This document shows positions 5,437-13,667 of a stretch of 17,275 bases of DNA, one piece after another. Positions within the stretch are counted from its first letter, which is position 1, and each line of letters opens with the position of its first letter. Position numbers and translations under genes: made by a program. The notes below the pieces were generated by a model, which saw nothing but the letters and a program-made list of their open reading frames with translations, ran no database searches and had not been told where the DNA came from. The stretch covers positions 1-17,275 of the forward strand of contig CALFTO010000062.1 in NCBI GenBank assembly GCA_937916195.1, written 5' to 3'. The stretch is from an uncultured Clostridia bacterium. GTDB taxonomy: Bacteria > Bacillota > Clostridia > Oscillospirales > Acutalibacteraceae.

Positions 5437-6765
5437 TTATTTAATTACCGTTTCAAGCACTCTGTCGGCGGCTTTACCGTCGTCGAGGGGATTGAATTTT
5501 TCATGGAAATCCTTATATTTTTCTTTATAATATTCGGTATCATATTTTACTGATTTGATTTCTGCAACTAAATCCTCTTGCTTTTCAACGATATTGCCGG
5601 GTAATTCTTTCAAATCAATATAAAAACCGCGAATTTCGTTGCCGTAGTCAGCTAAATCGTACATATAGAAAAGCATTGGTCTGTTGAGGTTTGCAAAGTC
5701 AAAGAAAACACTTGAATAGTCAGTTATGAGCAAATCTGAAATAACATACAAATCGTTAATATCATTGACATTTGATGCGTTATAAACAAAGCCCTCATAC
5801 TTTGCAAAATCAAACTGACTTGCAACAAGATAATGAGCGCGGAAGAGAATTATATAATCTTCTTCAAGTTGCTCGCGAAGATAATCAAAATCAACACCTA
5901 ATTTATAGGTATAGCCCACGCCCGCCTTGTGCTGATTATCGCGCCAAGTAGGTGCATAGAGGATAATCTTTTTATCCCTTGGCAAATCGAGGTCTTCTTT
6001 AATTTTCTGTGCCTGCTCATCAGTATAATTTATAAGAAAATCGTTTCGGGGATAGCCCGCAATAAGCATTGTGTCAGTTTTACCGAATTCCTTTAAATTC
6101 CAAGCGGATTCAAAGCAATCTGCTGCGAATTGTGAGGGGGCAAGAATATATTTGAATTTTTCGGCATCAACACGGTATTTGTCGCGGATTTCATCTTTTG
6201 AATTCATTGCGTTATCGCTGTTTTCAATGTCATATCCAAGACGCTTGAGAGGTGTACCGTGCCAGAGTTCAACATAAACTTGGTCGTCTTTAGGATAAAT
6301 ATGGTCTGCTACTCGATAATTGAAGAACCAATATTTTGCTGTTGCACACATTTCTTCAAATCCAACAGAATTTGTTTTTACAATATATGTATTGGGATTT
6401 TCGAGCATTTCAATATGGTTTTCGGGCTCGCGGAACACCCACACAAGCTTATAATCTTTATATTTAGGGTCTGAGAGCATACGAAGATAAATCGCCTTAG
6501 GGCTGTCGCTGTAATTTCTGCCGTCAAAGGTTGAGAATAATACGGTTTTTTCGTCGGTTGCGATACTGTCGCGAATTTTATTATATCTTGAAGTACGGCG
6601 GGTTTGATTAAACTTGCGCAAAAGCTTTCTTAATATTGTAATCTTTTTGCTGATTTCAATGACCATATTATACGCAAATTTTACAACTTCTTTTACGGGA
6701 TTTTTATTTGGCTTTGCGGGGTTCAAAAGAAGCTCAATATTCTCTTTACTGTAAACTGTGCCCAT
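5437..6765 (-). CDS. CDP-glycerol glycerophosphotransferase (TagF/TarF-like)
   Basis: A 442-residue glycerophosphotransferase, longer than its neighbour and with a full motif set: FSTFDGRNYSDSPKAIY (about 77-93), ELWHGTPLKRLGYD (His169), YILAPSQFAADCF, AGYPRNDFLI (the GxPRND box), ILYAPTWRDN (268-277), FRAHYL (His311), LITDYSSVFFDFANLNRP (about 346-363) and the C-terminal DDGKAADRVLE. The pattern fits the catalytic domain of TagF-type polymerases, without the extra N-terminal domain of long TagF proteins. A basic stretch at residues 38-62 (KKITILRKLLRKFNQTRR) suits binding to the inner face of the membrane. The ATG has AGAGAGGT upstream and its own consensus promoter. It is convergent with the other glycerophosphotransferase and tagD, which supply its donor substrate. 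Confidence 0.9.
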   Translation of the reverse strand: MGTVYSKENIELLLNPAKPNKNPVKEVVKFAYNMVIEISKKITILRKLLRKFNQTRRTSRYNKIRDSIATDEKTVLFSTFDGRNYSDSPKAIYLRMLSDPKYKDYKLVWVFREPENHIEMLENPNTYIVKTNSVGFEEMCATAKYWFFNYRVADHIYPKDDQVYVELWHGTPLKRLGYDIENSDNAMNSKDEIRDKYRVDAEKFKYILAPSQFAADCFESAWNLKEFGKTDTMLIAGYPRNDFLINYTDEQAQKIKEDLDLPRDKKIILYAPTWRDNQHKAGVGYTYKLGVDFDYLREQLEEDYIILFRAHYLVASQFDFAKYEGFVYNASNVNDINDLYVISDLLITDYSSVFFDFANLNRPMLFYMYDLADYGNEIRGFYIDLKELPGNIVEKQEDLVAEIKSVKYDTEYYKEKYKDFHEKFNPLDDGKAADRVLETVIK

Positions 6766-6795
6766 AAAACGACCTCTCTTTTCTCATATGAAATA

Positions 6796-6825
6796 ATTAT
6801 ACCTTGAAAAGTGAGTTTGTGTCAA
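6796..6825 (-). promoter_or_regulatory. promoter of minus-strand glycerophosphotransferase
   Basis: On the minus strand, a perfect TTGACA (6825-6820) and a perfect TATAAT (6801-6796) are separated by 18 bp, about 30 bp before the ATG at 6765. Confidence 0.83.
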
Positions 6826-6949
6826 TAGAACGAGCATAGTGTCATAATAATATTCGTCATTTATAACAGATAAAGATTAAGAAATATGACATAAATTACA
6901 AAAAATTTCATTTTTAAAATCGTGACTTTATTTTACCGTACTTTTATTG

Positions 6950-6955
6950 TATAAT
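6950..6955 (+). promoter_or_regulatory. probable -10 box of GPH transporter/LRR operon
   Basis: A perfect TATAAT lies 31 bp before the chosen ATG at 6987. No good -35 hexamer is seen at 16-18 bp (about CTTTAT), so the promoter may need an activator. The rest of the divergent space 6826-6949 is AT-rich with a weak inverted pair GTCATA (6841-6846)/TATGAC (6885-6890). Confidence 0.5.
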
Positions 6956-6986
6956 TTTAGCATAGTTTTTGGAGAGGAATGGTTTA

Positions 6987-8660
6987 ATGACAAAGAATGA
7001 AATCATAAGCACGGTAAAAGGCTTACCGAGCTATGTAAAGGACCATTGGAACACGCCAAACGAGGGTGAATATTTAACACTTAAAGAAATGGCAGCATAC
7101 ACCTTGACGCAGGCAGGCTCTTATGTTTTCTTGACTGCTTCAGGTATTATTTCATTCTCAGCAGGCTATTTCTGCGGTGCAGTTATGGGCATTGCCGCAA
7201 TCGACTTTTCAATAATCAACATTATAAGCACTATTATTGGATATGTGCTTATGTTTATGAACCCTATCGGTGTTCTGATTTATGAAAATCACGGCAGACT
7301 TACAAATAAAATGAAAATTTTTGCCCACATTTCGTATATGGGTAAATTATTGATTGGTATTGGTTGCTATTTCCTACCGCAAGGAATGTTTGAGACGGTA
7401 ATTAACGGACTGCCACAGCTTGTGGGTAATATTCTTGTTACGGGTGCTATCTGGGATTACTTTAACTGGTTTGTCCGCAGAAATTTCTGTGCAAAGCATG
7501 GACGCTTTAAGCCCTTTGTTTTACTTTGCGGAATCCCCTGCGCACTGTTAATTTCTGCAATTCCATATCTTCCTGTTCAGAATTTGACTTATACAAATAA
7601 GCTCATTGTACTTCATTTCGCATTCACATTGATGTCTTATTTCTATAACAACTACACATGTGTCAACACACTTGTTACCTTTATGACACCTAATTCACAG
7701 GAAAGACAAAAGCTTCACTCAATTGTACCGATTATTTCGGGATTTTTCTCATCAGTTGTAAGTATGTTGTTACCCATACTCATAGCAACAACGGGTGGAT
7801 ATTTAAGCCTTACAACATACAAGGTATTTATCCCGATTTTCACAATTATCGGCTCTGTTATGTCCTTACTTGCAGTTTTCTGCAAAGAAAGAGTAATTGA
7901 GCCACCCATTGAAAAGCGTGCAAGAGTTACCTTCTTTAAGGGCGCTAAAAATGTTCTTAAAAACAAGTATTTCTGGATAACCAACATTTCAAACGTAATC
8001 GGTCAATGGCACGGTCTTGTTGGAAATCTCTTGAGTTGGTGGTTTGTATATTCACTTCGCATGGAATGGTTCTCCGGTGTTGCAGCAAACATTGTTGTTA
8101 TGGGTATGACGCTTGGCAACATTCTTTGTCCCATTCTTACAAAGCGATTCCAAAAGAGAAATATTCTGATTAGCTTCCGCGGTGTAACAATCCTTACAGT
8201 TTTGGGTATTGCACTTGCAGTTAAAACAGAAAACATTATTATCTTTATGGTGGCAATGTTCCTTAAAAACACTATTTCGCCCGTTGTTGACGGTGTTAAT
8301 GTTGGTCTTAGTGCGGACATTCTTACATATCATCAATGGAAATACGGCGAACGTGCAGATGCTATGGCAGGTGTTTTCGGTTGGTTCTTGAACCCTGTAA
8401 ATGTGGCAATCGGTTACATTATGCCGTGGCTGCTTTCAATGATAGGCTTTACATCTGACTGGGATGTGCTTTTCGATTCGCAAATTCTCAACAATGTATT
8501 CAGCCTTTACACTTGGGGCTCTGTAATTGGTCTTGTGCTTTTGACTGTTCCGTTTATCTTCTATGATTTAACAAGAGAAAAGCACGATATGTGCGTTAAG
8601 GAATTACAAGAGAGAGTTAAAGCCATTGAAGAAACAGAAAGCGAGGTGGCAAGTGTATGA
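6987..8660 (+). CDS. MFS transporter, GPH (MelB-like) sugar:cation symporter family
   Basis: A 557-residue integral membrane protein with about 12 hydrophobic segments, of the glycoside-pentoside-hexuronide symporter type. Features include an N-terminal amphipathic lead (WNTPNEGEYLTLKEMAAY), KHGRFKPFVLLCGIP after about the fourth segment (the GRFKP loop is typical of GPH proteins), the cytoplasmic loop KERVIEPPIEKRARVTFFKG ahead of KNKYFWI, and YHQWKYGERADAMAGVFGW in the second half (the GxRxxG/A loop). ATG 6987 is chosen over TTG 6969 because GGAGAGG lies 9 bp upstream. Its stop overlaps the start of the lipoprotein gene (ATGA). It is a paralog of the protein encoded at 9507-11165, sharing the WNTxxEGxY...KExAAY lead. 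Substrate is unknown; sugars or glycosides are likely by family. Confidence 0.88.
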   Translation: MTKNEIISTVKGLPSYVKDHWNTPNEGEYLTLKEMAAYTLTQAGSYVFLTASGIISFSAGYFCGAVMGIAAIDFSIINIISTIIGYVLMFMNPIGVLIYENHGRLTNKMKIFAHISYMGKLLIGIGCYFLPQGMFETVINGLPQLVGNILVTGAIWDYFNWFVRRNFCAKHGRFKPFVLLCGIPCALLISAIPYLPVQNLTYTNKLIVLHFAFTLMSYFYNNYTCVNTLVTFMTPNSQERQKLHSIVPIISGFFSSVVSMLLPILIATTGGYLSLTTYKVFIPIFTIIGSVMSLLAVFCKERVIEPPIEKRARVTFFKGAKNVLKNKYFWITNISNVIGQWHGLVGNLLSWWFVYSLRMEWFSGVAANIVVMGMTLGNILCPILTKRFQKRNILISFRGVTILTVLGIALAVKTENIIIFMVAMFLKNTISPVVDGVNVGLSADILTYHQWKYGERADAMAGVFGWFLNPVNVAIGYIMPWLLSMIGFTSDWDVLFDSQILNNVFSLYTWGSVIGLVLLTVPFIFYDLTREKHDMCVKELQERVKAIEETESEVASV

Positions 8661-9469
8661 AAAAGAGAATAATTTCTGTTTTTGCCTTGCTCATCTGCGT
8701 TTGCTTACTGTTTACAGGCTGTGACTCTATGACGTCACTTTTAAGCGGTGAAAACGAAAGTATTAAATATAAAATTGAAAACGGTGAAGCAATAGTACAG
8801 AGTGTACCTAACAAATCAACTGTTACTAAAATTGTTATTCCCGATGAATACGAGGGAGTTCCCGTAACAAAAATCGCTGATTTTGCCGCAACCAACCTTG
8901 AATATGTTACCGAATTTTACATCGGTAAAAATGTTAAGGAAATAGGCACTTGGGCACTTGAAAATAATCAGCATATCGCGGAATATAAGGTTGACGAAGC
9001 AAACGAATATTTCTGCTCAATTGACGGTGTAATCTACACAAAGGATATGAAAACAATTGTATTCTTCCCACCTGCTAAAGAGGGTGAATATGAAATCCTT
9101 GACGGAGTTGAGACAATTCGTACAAAGGCATTTTACAAATGCGGTAAGGTTACAAAAATCACACTTCCCGAAACAGTAAAATCTATTGAAGAAAAGGTGT
9201 TCTTCCGTTGTGGAGAAATGGCAGAAATAAACTTGCCATCAAACCTTGAGTTTATTGGTAAAGACGCATTCAGTTATTGTACAGCGCTTACAGAAATCAA
9301 TATTCCTGAAAGTGTAAAACAGATTGACGAATATGCTTTTTACAACTGCACAAATCTTTTGACAGTTAATGTTGATAATGCTGAAAGCAATTTGACACTC
9401 GGCGAAAAATGGTATCCCACAAATAACGGACTTGAAATAAACGAGCTTGTTATTAATTGGAAAAAATAA
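8657..9469 (+). CDS. leucine-rich-repeat (BspA-type) lipoprotein
   Basis: A 270-residue secreted protein with a lipoprotein signal: MKKR, a hydrophobic core, and LLFTGC with the lipidated cysteine at residue 22. The body has BspA-type LRR_5 repeats of about 23 residues, such as VTKITLPETVKSIEEKVFF, MAEINLPSNLEFIGKDAFSY and LTEINIPESVKQIDEYAFYN. Each has the ITLP/INIP strand and the I.xxAFxxC end. An N-terminal unit reads VVIPDEYEGVPVTKIADFA-like. It would sit on the outer face of the membrane and bind protein or glycan partners. Its start overlaps the transporter stop, with GAGGTGG at 8643-8649, so it is translationally coupled. That suggests a job linked to the transporter, but no enzymatic motif is visible. 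Confidence 0.85.
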   Translation: MKKRIISVFALLICVCLLFTGCDSMTSLLSGENESIKYKIENGEAIVQSVPNKSTVTKIVIPDEYEGVPVTKIADFAATNLEYVTEFYIGKNVKEIGTWALENNQHIAEYKVDEANEYFCSIDGVIYTKDMKTIVFFPPAKEGEYEILDGVETIRTKAFYKCGKVTKITLPETVKSIEEKVFFRCGEMAEINLPSNLEFIGKDAFSYCTALTEINIPESVKQIDEYAFYNCTNLLTVNVDNAESNLTLGEKWYPTNNGLEINELVINWKK

Positions 9470-9478
9470 GTAAAAATT

Positions 9479-9505
9479 AAGAGCAGTCTTGCGACTGCTC
9501 TTTTT
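9479..9505. terminator. terminator after LRR lipoprotein gene
   Basis: GAGCAGTC (9481-9488), loop TTGC, GACTGCTC (9493-9500), then TTTTT to 9505. Flanking AA/TT extends the stem. The A-rich left side means that it can also terminate the convergent minus-strand transporter gene ending at 9507. Confidence 0.88.
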
Positions 9506-9506
9506 A

Positions 9507-11165
9507 TTATGCGTTAGTTTTTAAGGCTTCATATTGTCTTTCAATTTCATTCCATTTGAAAGAGTTTTCTGCTTTTAGTTTTTTCACCTCGTCGCAGACT
9601 ATTTTTGCACCGAGGTATTTTTCTTTTTCGGCTTTGGTCTGATAATTTTCATATTCTTTCAAAGCGTTTTCAGCCTCATAAACGAGTTCGAGATTTACAA
9701 GAGTTGCGGTGTCGAAATCCTCGTGTTCAAAATCTGCGAACATTGCGCGAAGCTTGAGTGCATTAATCATATTTCTACGTTTTTCTTCACTCAAATCATA
9801 GAAAAGGAACGGAATAATCGAAAGAATTGTGCCCACGATTGCACAGACAATCACAATTCTTACAAGGGGATTTCTGAAGTCTGCATTATACAAATCGTCA
9901 TAGTTATTTGTAAAGCCGTAAGTCTTGAAAATAAGCGGGAAAACATAGCCCGTAGCCAATGCCACAATACTGCCGATGAGAATTCCGCTTTGCTCAATAA
10001 AGCCTTCAAGTCTGTCGCCTGTTTTATACTGCTGATAGTCCATCATATCCGCTTTCATTGCGGGAAGATAGATAATTGAAACTGCGCCAACCATTTCCTT
10101 TATAAATATGCAAATGAACAGCAATATATAGTTTTTATAAAGGAATATCATAAGCACAAGACAAACAACCTGAATTGAAAGTGAAATTAAACAAATTCTC
10201 TTTTTACCAAGCTTATTTGTAAGCGGTGCTGCCGCCACCATACCGGGAGTGTAAGCCTCGCCTTTAATTACGGTCATAAGCGAATACACCACGGGGTTGT
10301 TCATTCCGTAATAGAAAATCCATTGGAAAATGTAGCCATAGCCTTGATTTAAGAAACTAAGCCATTGAGAAGTGTTGATAATCCAGAAATATTTGTTGTG
10401 AGAAACCTTTTTAAGTCCCTCAAAGAAATTCATCTTCTGAACATACTGCTTGGGTACAATAACGCGTTCTTTTGTGCCGAAAACACAGAGCATACTCACA
10501 AGTATACCGATTGTGCAGAAAATCGGGAAGCCAATACGGTATGTTTTGATATTATCAAGAGGTCCGATAAGTGGCATAACGGGGTTTATAACCGTTGGTG
10601 CGAAGGAGTAAATAATTGAACTGATTTCGATTATCCAAGAGCGTTCCTTTGAATTTGCTGACATAACCTGAACAAGCCCTGAATATGCTGAACTGTAAAA
10701 CGGCGAGAAAAACTGCAAAAGTGTATAGCACACAAAAACCGCAATGAGTTTTTCATTATATTCCATAGTTTCATAGGGCAAATACACAAACACCGTGCCG
10801 ATTAAGGCAGTCGGCAGACCCAAGGTCATAATATACGGACGGAATTTACCCATTTTGCTCTTTGTATTGTCAAAAAGCATTGCGCGGGTTGGGGCTATAA
10901 GCAACATAATGAGTGTTGTAATAACATTCATTGTCTGCAAATCAAGGGCTTTAATGCCAATTGATGCGCCCACAATCATACTGCCTGCGCTGAGGCCTAT
11001 CATACCCACAATTGCAGTTATGAAATAGACACCTGCACCGCCGACGGAATATGCCGCAATTTCTTTATATGGCACATAACTACCCTCCGGCGCAGTATTC
11101 CAATTTGATTTAACGGTTTTTATTCCGTTGGATATTTTTCCAAAAAGATTACTTGGGTTTCCCAT
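9507..11165 (-). CDS. MFS transporter, GPH (MelB-like) sugar:cation symporter family
   Basis: A 552-residue membrane protein paralogous to the one at 6987-8660. It shares the lead WNTAPEGSYVPYKEIAAY, a DNTKSKMGKFRPYIMTLG loop (the D-x-x-x-S-x-x-G-K-F/R-P type loop of GPH proteins), KERVIVPKQYVQKMNFFEGL ahead of HNKYFWI, and DYQQYKTGDRLEGFIEQSG in the second half. About 12 hydrophobic segments are visible. The C-terminus has a long hydrophilic tail (about residues 465-552) rich in Glu, Lys and Ala with coiled-coil character, including EAENALKEYENYQTKAEKEK. GGTGGGTGA lies upstream of the ATG, and it has its own promoter. It is monocistronic. Substrate is unknown; the tail could be an assembly or regulatory element. 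Confidence 0.88.
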   Translation of the reverse strand: MGNPSNLFGKISNGIKTVKSNWNTAPEGSYVPYKEIAAYSVGGAGVYFITAIVGMIGLSAGSMIVGASIGIKALDLQTMNVITTLIMLLIAPTRAMLFDNTKSKMGKFRPYIMTLGLPTALIGTVFVYLPYETMEYNEKLIAVFVCYTLLQFFSPFYSSAYSGLVQVMSANSKERSWIIEISSIIYSFAPTVINPVMPLIGPLDNIKTYRIGFPIFCTIGILVSMLCVFGTKERVIVPKQYVQKMNFFEGLKKVSHNKYFWIINTSQWLSFLNQGYGYIFQWIFYYGMNNPVVYSLMTVIKGEAYTPGMVAAAPLTNKLGKKRICLISLSIQVVCLVLMIFLYKNYILLFICIFIKEMVGAVSIIYLPAMKADMMDYQQYKTGDRLEGFIEQSGILIGSIVALATGYVFPLIFKTYGFTNNYDDLYNADFRNPLVRIVIVCAIVGTILSIIPFLFYDLSEEKRRNMINALKLRAMFADFEHEDFDTATLVNLELVYEAENALKEYENYQTKAEKEKYLGAKIVCDEVKKLKAENSFKWNEIERQYEALKTNA

Positions 11166-11197
11166 TTAATCACCCACCAAAATTTTCTTATGAATTC

Positions 11198-11226
11198 ATT
11201 ATAAAGCTTTTTAATCATAAAATCAA
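11198..11226 (-). promoter_or_regulatory. promoter of minus-strand GPH transporter
   Basis: On the minus strand, TTGATT (11226-11221), a 17-bp spacer and a perfect TATAAT (11203-11198), about 32 bp before the ATG at 11165. Confidence 0.7.
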
Positions 11227-11245
11227 TTATATACTTTGCGAAGTC

Positions 11246-11274
11246 TTGAAAAAGGTAAAAAATTATTGTAAAAT
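11246..11274 (+). promoter_or_regulatory. promoter of PAP2 phosphatase gene
   Basis: TTGAAA (11246-11251), a 17-bp spacer and TAAAAT (11269-11274), about 32 bp before the ATG at 11307. It is divergent from the transporter promoter. Confidence 0.68.
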
Positions 11275-11306
11275 ATTGTCATAAAAATACATAAAGGAGA
11301 TTGGAT

Positions 11307-11942
11307 ATGGATTTTTCAGTATTTGACAGCTTTGATTTTAGCGTATTCACATTTTTCGGCGAATACATTCAAAGCACAGTAATGAATGTCGTTGCAGAAT
11401 TTATAACGTTTTTCGGTGGCGGAGCTTTTGTTACACCAATGGCAGTTGTTGGCGCTCTTTTAATTCCCTTTAAAAAGACACGTAAATTCGGAATGGCGGT
11501 GCTTTTTGCAGTTCTTGTGGGAACACTCTGTACAAATCTTGTAATGAAGCCTTTGTTTGCTCGTCCTCGTCCCTACGTTTACTATGCAGACAACCCGATA
11601 TTTATGAGTTGGCATGAATTCGCAGGTGGTCACCTTGAGAGCGAAAAATCATTCCCCTCAGGTCACACAACTGCAGCATTTGAACTTGGTGTTGCAATAT
11701 TCCTTGTGCTTAAAAATAAAAAAGTTGCTTGGATTTTCCCTGTATTTTCAGCACTTGTTGGTCTTTCAAGAATTTACCTTATGGTACACTATGTAACAGA
11801 CGTTATCGGCGGTGTTTTTGTTGGTGTATTCGCAGGTGTTATGGGATATCTCATCATGAAAGCAATTATGAAAAAGACCGCAAACACGAAGTTTGCCGAA
11901 TTTGATTTGATTGAAACAATCAAAAAGAAAAAAACAGCATAA
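11307..11942 (+). CDS. PAP2-family membrane phosphatase
   Basis: A 211-residue integral membrane phosphatase with the three PAP2 signatures: KPLFARPRP (KX6RP, Lys81 to Pro89), PSGH (Ser118 to His120), and SRIYLMVHYVTDVIGG (SRX5H, Arg155, His161, Asp165). About five membrane segments surround them, and catalytic motifs of this family face the outer side. Members dephosphorylate lipid pyrophosphates and phosphates such as undecaprenyl-PP (BcrC type) or phosphatidylglycerol phosphate; a role in lipid-carrier recycling would fit the envelope genes around it but is inference. ATG 11307 is preferred over TTG 11301 because AAAGGAG (11293-11299) lies 7 bp upstream. The gene is followed within 20 bp by the hairpin that precedes the PBP gene. 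Confidence 0.88.
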   Translation: MDFSVFDSFDFSVFTFFGEYIQSTVMNVVAEFITFFGGGAFVTPMAVVGALLIPFKKTRKFGMAVLFAVLVGTLCTNLVMKPLFARPRPYVYYADNPIFMSWHEFAGGHLESEKSFPSGHTTAAFELGVAIFLVLKNKKVAWIFPVFSALVGLSRIYLMVHYVTDVIGGVFVGVFAGVMGYLIMKAIMKKTANTKFAEFDLIETIKKKKTA

Positions 11943-11958
11943 ATCAATTATAAATTCT

Positions 11959-11994
11959 CTCACCCGTGTCAAAACTCTACACGGGTGATTTTTT
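11959..11994 (+). terminator. terminator-like hairpin containing the PBP ribosome binding site
   Basis: CACCCGTGT (11961-11969) and ACACGGGTG (11979-11987) form a perfect 9-bp stem, extendable by T11960-A11988, with a 9-nt loop and then ATTTTTT to 11994. By shape it is a Rho-independent terminator for the PAP2 gene. The 3' arm also supplies GGGTGA (11983-11988), the only Shine-Dalgarno-like sequence for the ATG at 11995. The hairpin could therefore both end PAP2 transcription and mask PBP translation on any read-through transcript. Confidence 0.75.
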
Positions 11995-13590
11995 ATGCAC
12001 AAAAGAGTTGCACTCGCTTTTTTTACGATGATGGCAGTTTTTGGTCTGCTTGTTGTCAATCTTGCGTTGATTGTTATTGATACAGAGATTTCGCCGTCTT
12101 CACAAGGCACTAATACGAGAAGTATTACGCTTTCGACCTCTCGCGGTATGATTTATGACTGCAATATGAAAAGACTTGTAAATAATTCTTCAAGGTATAT
12201 TACAGTTTGTCTGCCCACAACAGATGCGCTCAATTCAATTTCAAAAAGCGTTACAGATGAAGAAAATAACAAGATTTATGAGAATATGACGACAGGCAAA
12301 ACGAGTATTCTCACTACTGCCGAAATTTTTAATGAGCCTCATTTGAAATCCATTGAGATTACTGACCGTTATTCATATAATCAGTCCTGCGTACACTTAA
12401 TAGGTCATCTTGACGAAAACGGCGTGGGTGCAATGGGACTTGAAAAGGCTTATGACAGTTATCTTTCACAACAAAGAGGCGAATTAAAGGCAGTCTGGGG
12501 AGTTGACGCACTCAATCACATTCTTTACGGCGACGGAATAACAACAGAAAGTCACGACTATCTCTCCCCTGCGGGAATTCAGTTAACAATTGATTTGGAT
12601 ATTCAGCAGATTGCAGAAGACGTGCTTTCAGAATTTGAAATCGGCAAGGGTGCGACGGTGGTGATGGACAGCGAAACCGCTGAAATTCTCGCCTGCGCCT
12701 CTGTGCCCGAATTTAATCCTTTAGATTTATCGTCAGCAATGAATAATGAGGCCTCCCCTTTTATAAACCGTGCTACAACCCCTTACAGTGTGGGCTCTGT
12801 TTTTAAGCCATTTGTGGCAACTGTGGCGATTGAGAATAATATTGATTTCACACACAACTGCACGGGCAGTATTGAAATAAACGGTACAAGATTTAATTGC
12901 AGTGATTCAACTGCTCACGGATTTGTAAATATGACAACAGCAATGGAAAAATCCTGCAACACATATTTTATTGCTTTGGGGCAGAAAATCGGCATTGAAA
13001 AGTTATTATCACTTTGTGCTGATTTCGGCTTTGGAAAATCTGTGGAATTGGCTGACAATATGTATTTGAAATCGGGCAAGCTACCCGCCACAGAGACTAT
13101 AACCTCACCGCAGTCATTGGCAAATCTATGCTTTGGTCAGGGTGAATTGCTCATAAGCCCCGTACAGATGGCTGTGGCATACTGCACCTTTGCAAACGAT
13201 GGCTTTTACCGACCGCCAACGCTTATGAAAGGCATTGTGGACAAAAACGGTGAGATAATTCAAAAGGTAAAGCTACCCGATGCCTGCAGAATTATCAGCG
13301 AAAGCACGGCAAAGCGTATTGACGAAATTTTAGAGAGTGTTGTTACAAACGGTAACGCAAAAAGGGCTTATTCGGAATTCGCAGAATGTCACGGCAAAAC
13401 TGCAACTGCGCAAAGCGGTTGGTATGAAAACGGAATTGAAATTAACCACACTTGGTTTTGCGGATATTTCACTGTTAATAATAAAAAATACGTAGCAGTA
13501 ATTTTTAAAGAAGACGGAATATCGGGCTCGGTGGACTGTGCACCGGTTTTTAAGGAATTAGCAGAGAGAGTATATAATAAATTGGCATAA
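11995..13590 (+). CDS. class B penicillin-binding protein (transpeptidase)
   Basis: A 531-residue D,D-transpeptidase anchored by one N-terminal membrane segment (about residues 5-28). A dimerisation-type region starts with RGMIYDCNMKRLVNN (about 50-64, the RGxIxDRN-like box) and includes VGAMGLEKAYDSYL (about 144-157). The transpeptidase domain has SVFK (Ser268, Lys271), SCN (Ser320 to Asn322) and KTA (468-470), where KTG is usual. FGQGELLISPVQMA (about 380-393) is another standard PBP block. The size and the lack of PASTA domains resemble the short PbpA-like PBPs of clostridia rather than full FtsI or SpoVD. The start at 11995 is fixed by the membrane anchor, but its ribosome binding site is within a hairpin. 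It cross-links peptidoglycan outside the membrane. It shares orientation with the PAP2 gene 52 bp upstream. Confidence 0.9.
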   Translation: MHKRVALAFFTMMAVFGLLVVNLALIVIDTEISPSSQGTNTRSITLSTSRGMIYDCNMKRLVNNSSRYITVCLPTTDALNSISKSVTDEENNKIYENMTTGKTSILTTAEIFNEPHLKSIEITDRYSYNQSCVHLIGHLDENGVGAMGLEKAYDSYLSQQRGELKAVWGVDALNHILYGDGITTESHDYLSPAGIQLTIDLDIQQIAEDVLSEFEIGKGATVVMDSETAEILACASVPEFNPLDLSSAMNNEASPFINRATTPYSVGSVFKPFVATVAIENNIDFTHNCTGSIEINGTRFNCSDSTAHGFVNMTTAMEKSCNTYFIALGQKIGIEKLLSLCADFGFGKSVELADNMYLKSGKLPATETITSPQSLANLCFGQGELLISPVQMAVAYCTFANDGFYRPPTLMKGIVDKNGEIIQKVKLPDACRIISESTAKRIDEILESVVTNGNAKRAYSEFAECHGKTATAQSGWYENGIEINHTWFCGYFTVNNKKYVAVIFKEDGISGSVDCAPVFKELAERVYNKLA

Positions 13591-13592
13591 AA

Positions 13593-13661
13593 ATAGCGGT
13601 GAAGGAATCCCTCCACCGCTAACGCGGTCCCCCCCTTTAACAAGGGAGGCTTTTCCGCTAT
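13593..13661. repeat. two-hairpin dispersed repeat, type B (copy 3), between convergent genes
   Basis: 13606-13650 is a type B module: AATCCCTCC, stem ACCGC-taac-GCGGT, C-run, CCCTTT-aac-AAGGG stem, final GGC. Outer flanks ATAGCGG (13593-13599) and CCGCTAT (13655-13661) are inverted repeats, so the whole block can fold as one long structure. It fills the gap between the convergent PBP and GH3 genes, where no ordinary terminator is seen, so it may end both transcripts. Confidence 0.65.
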
Positions 13662-13667
13662 GAATTT

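Noticed and set aside
6841..6890. inverted pair GTCATA/TATGAC as an operator or riboswitch stem
   Set aside because: Only 6 bp with a loop of about 38 bases in AT-rich DNA; expected by chance.
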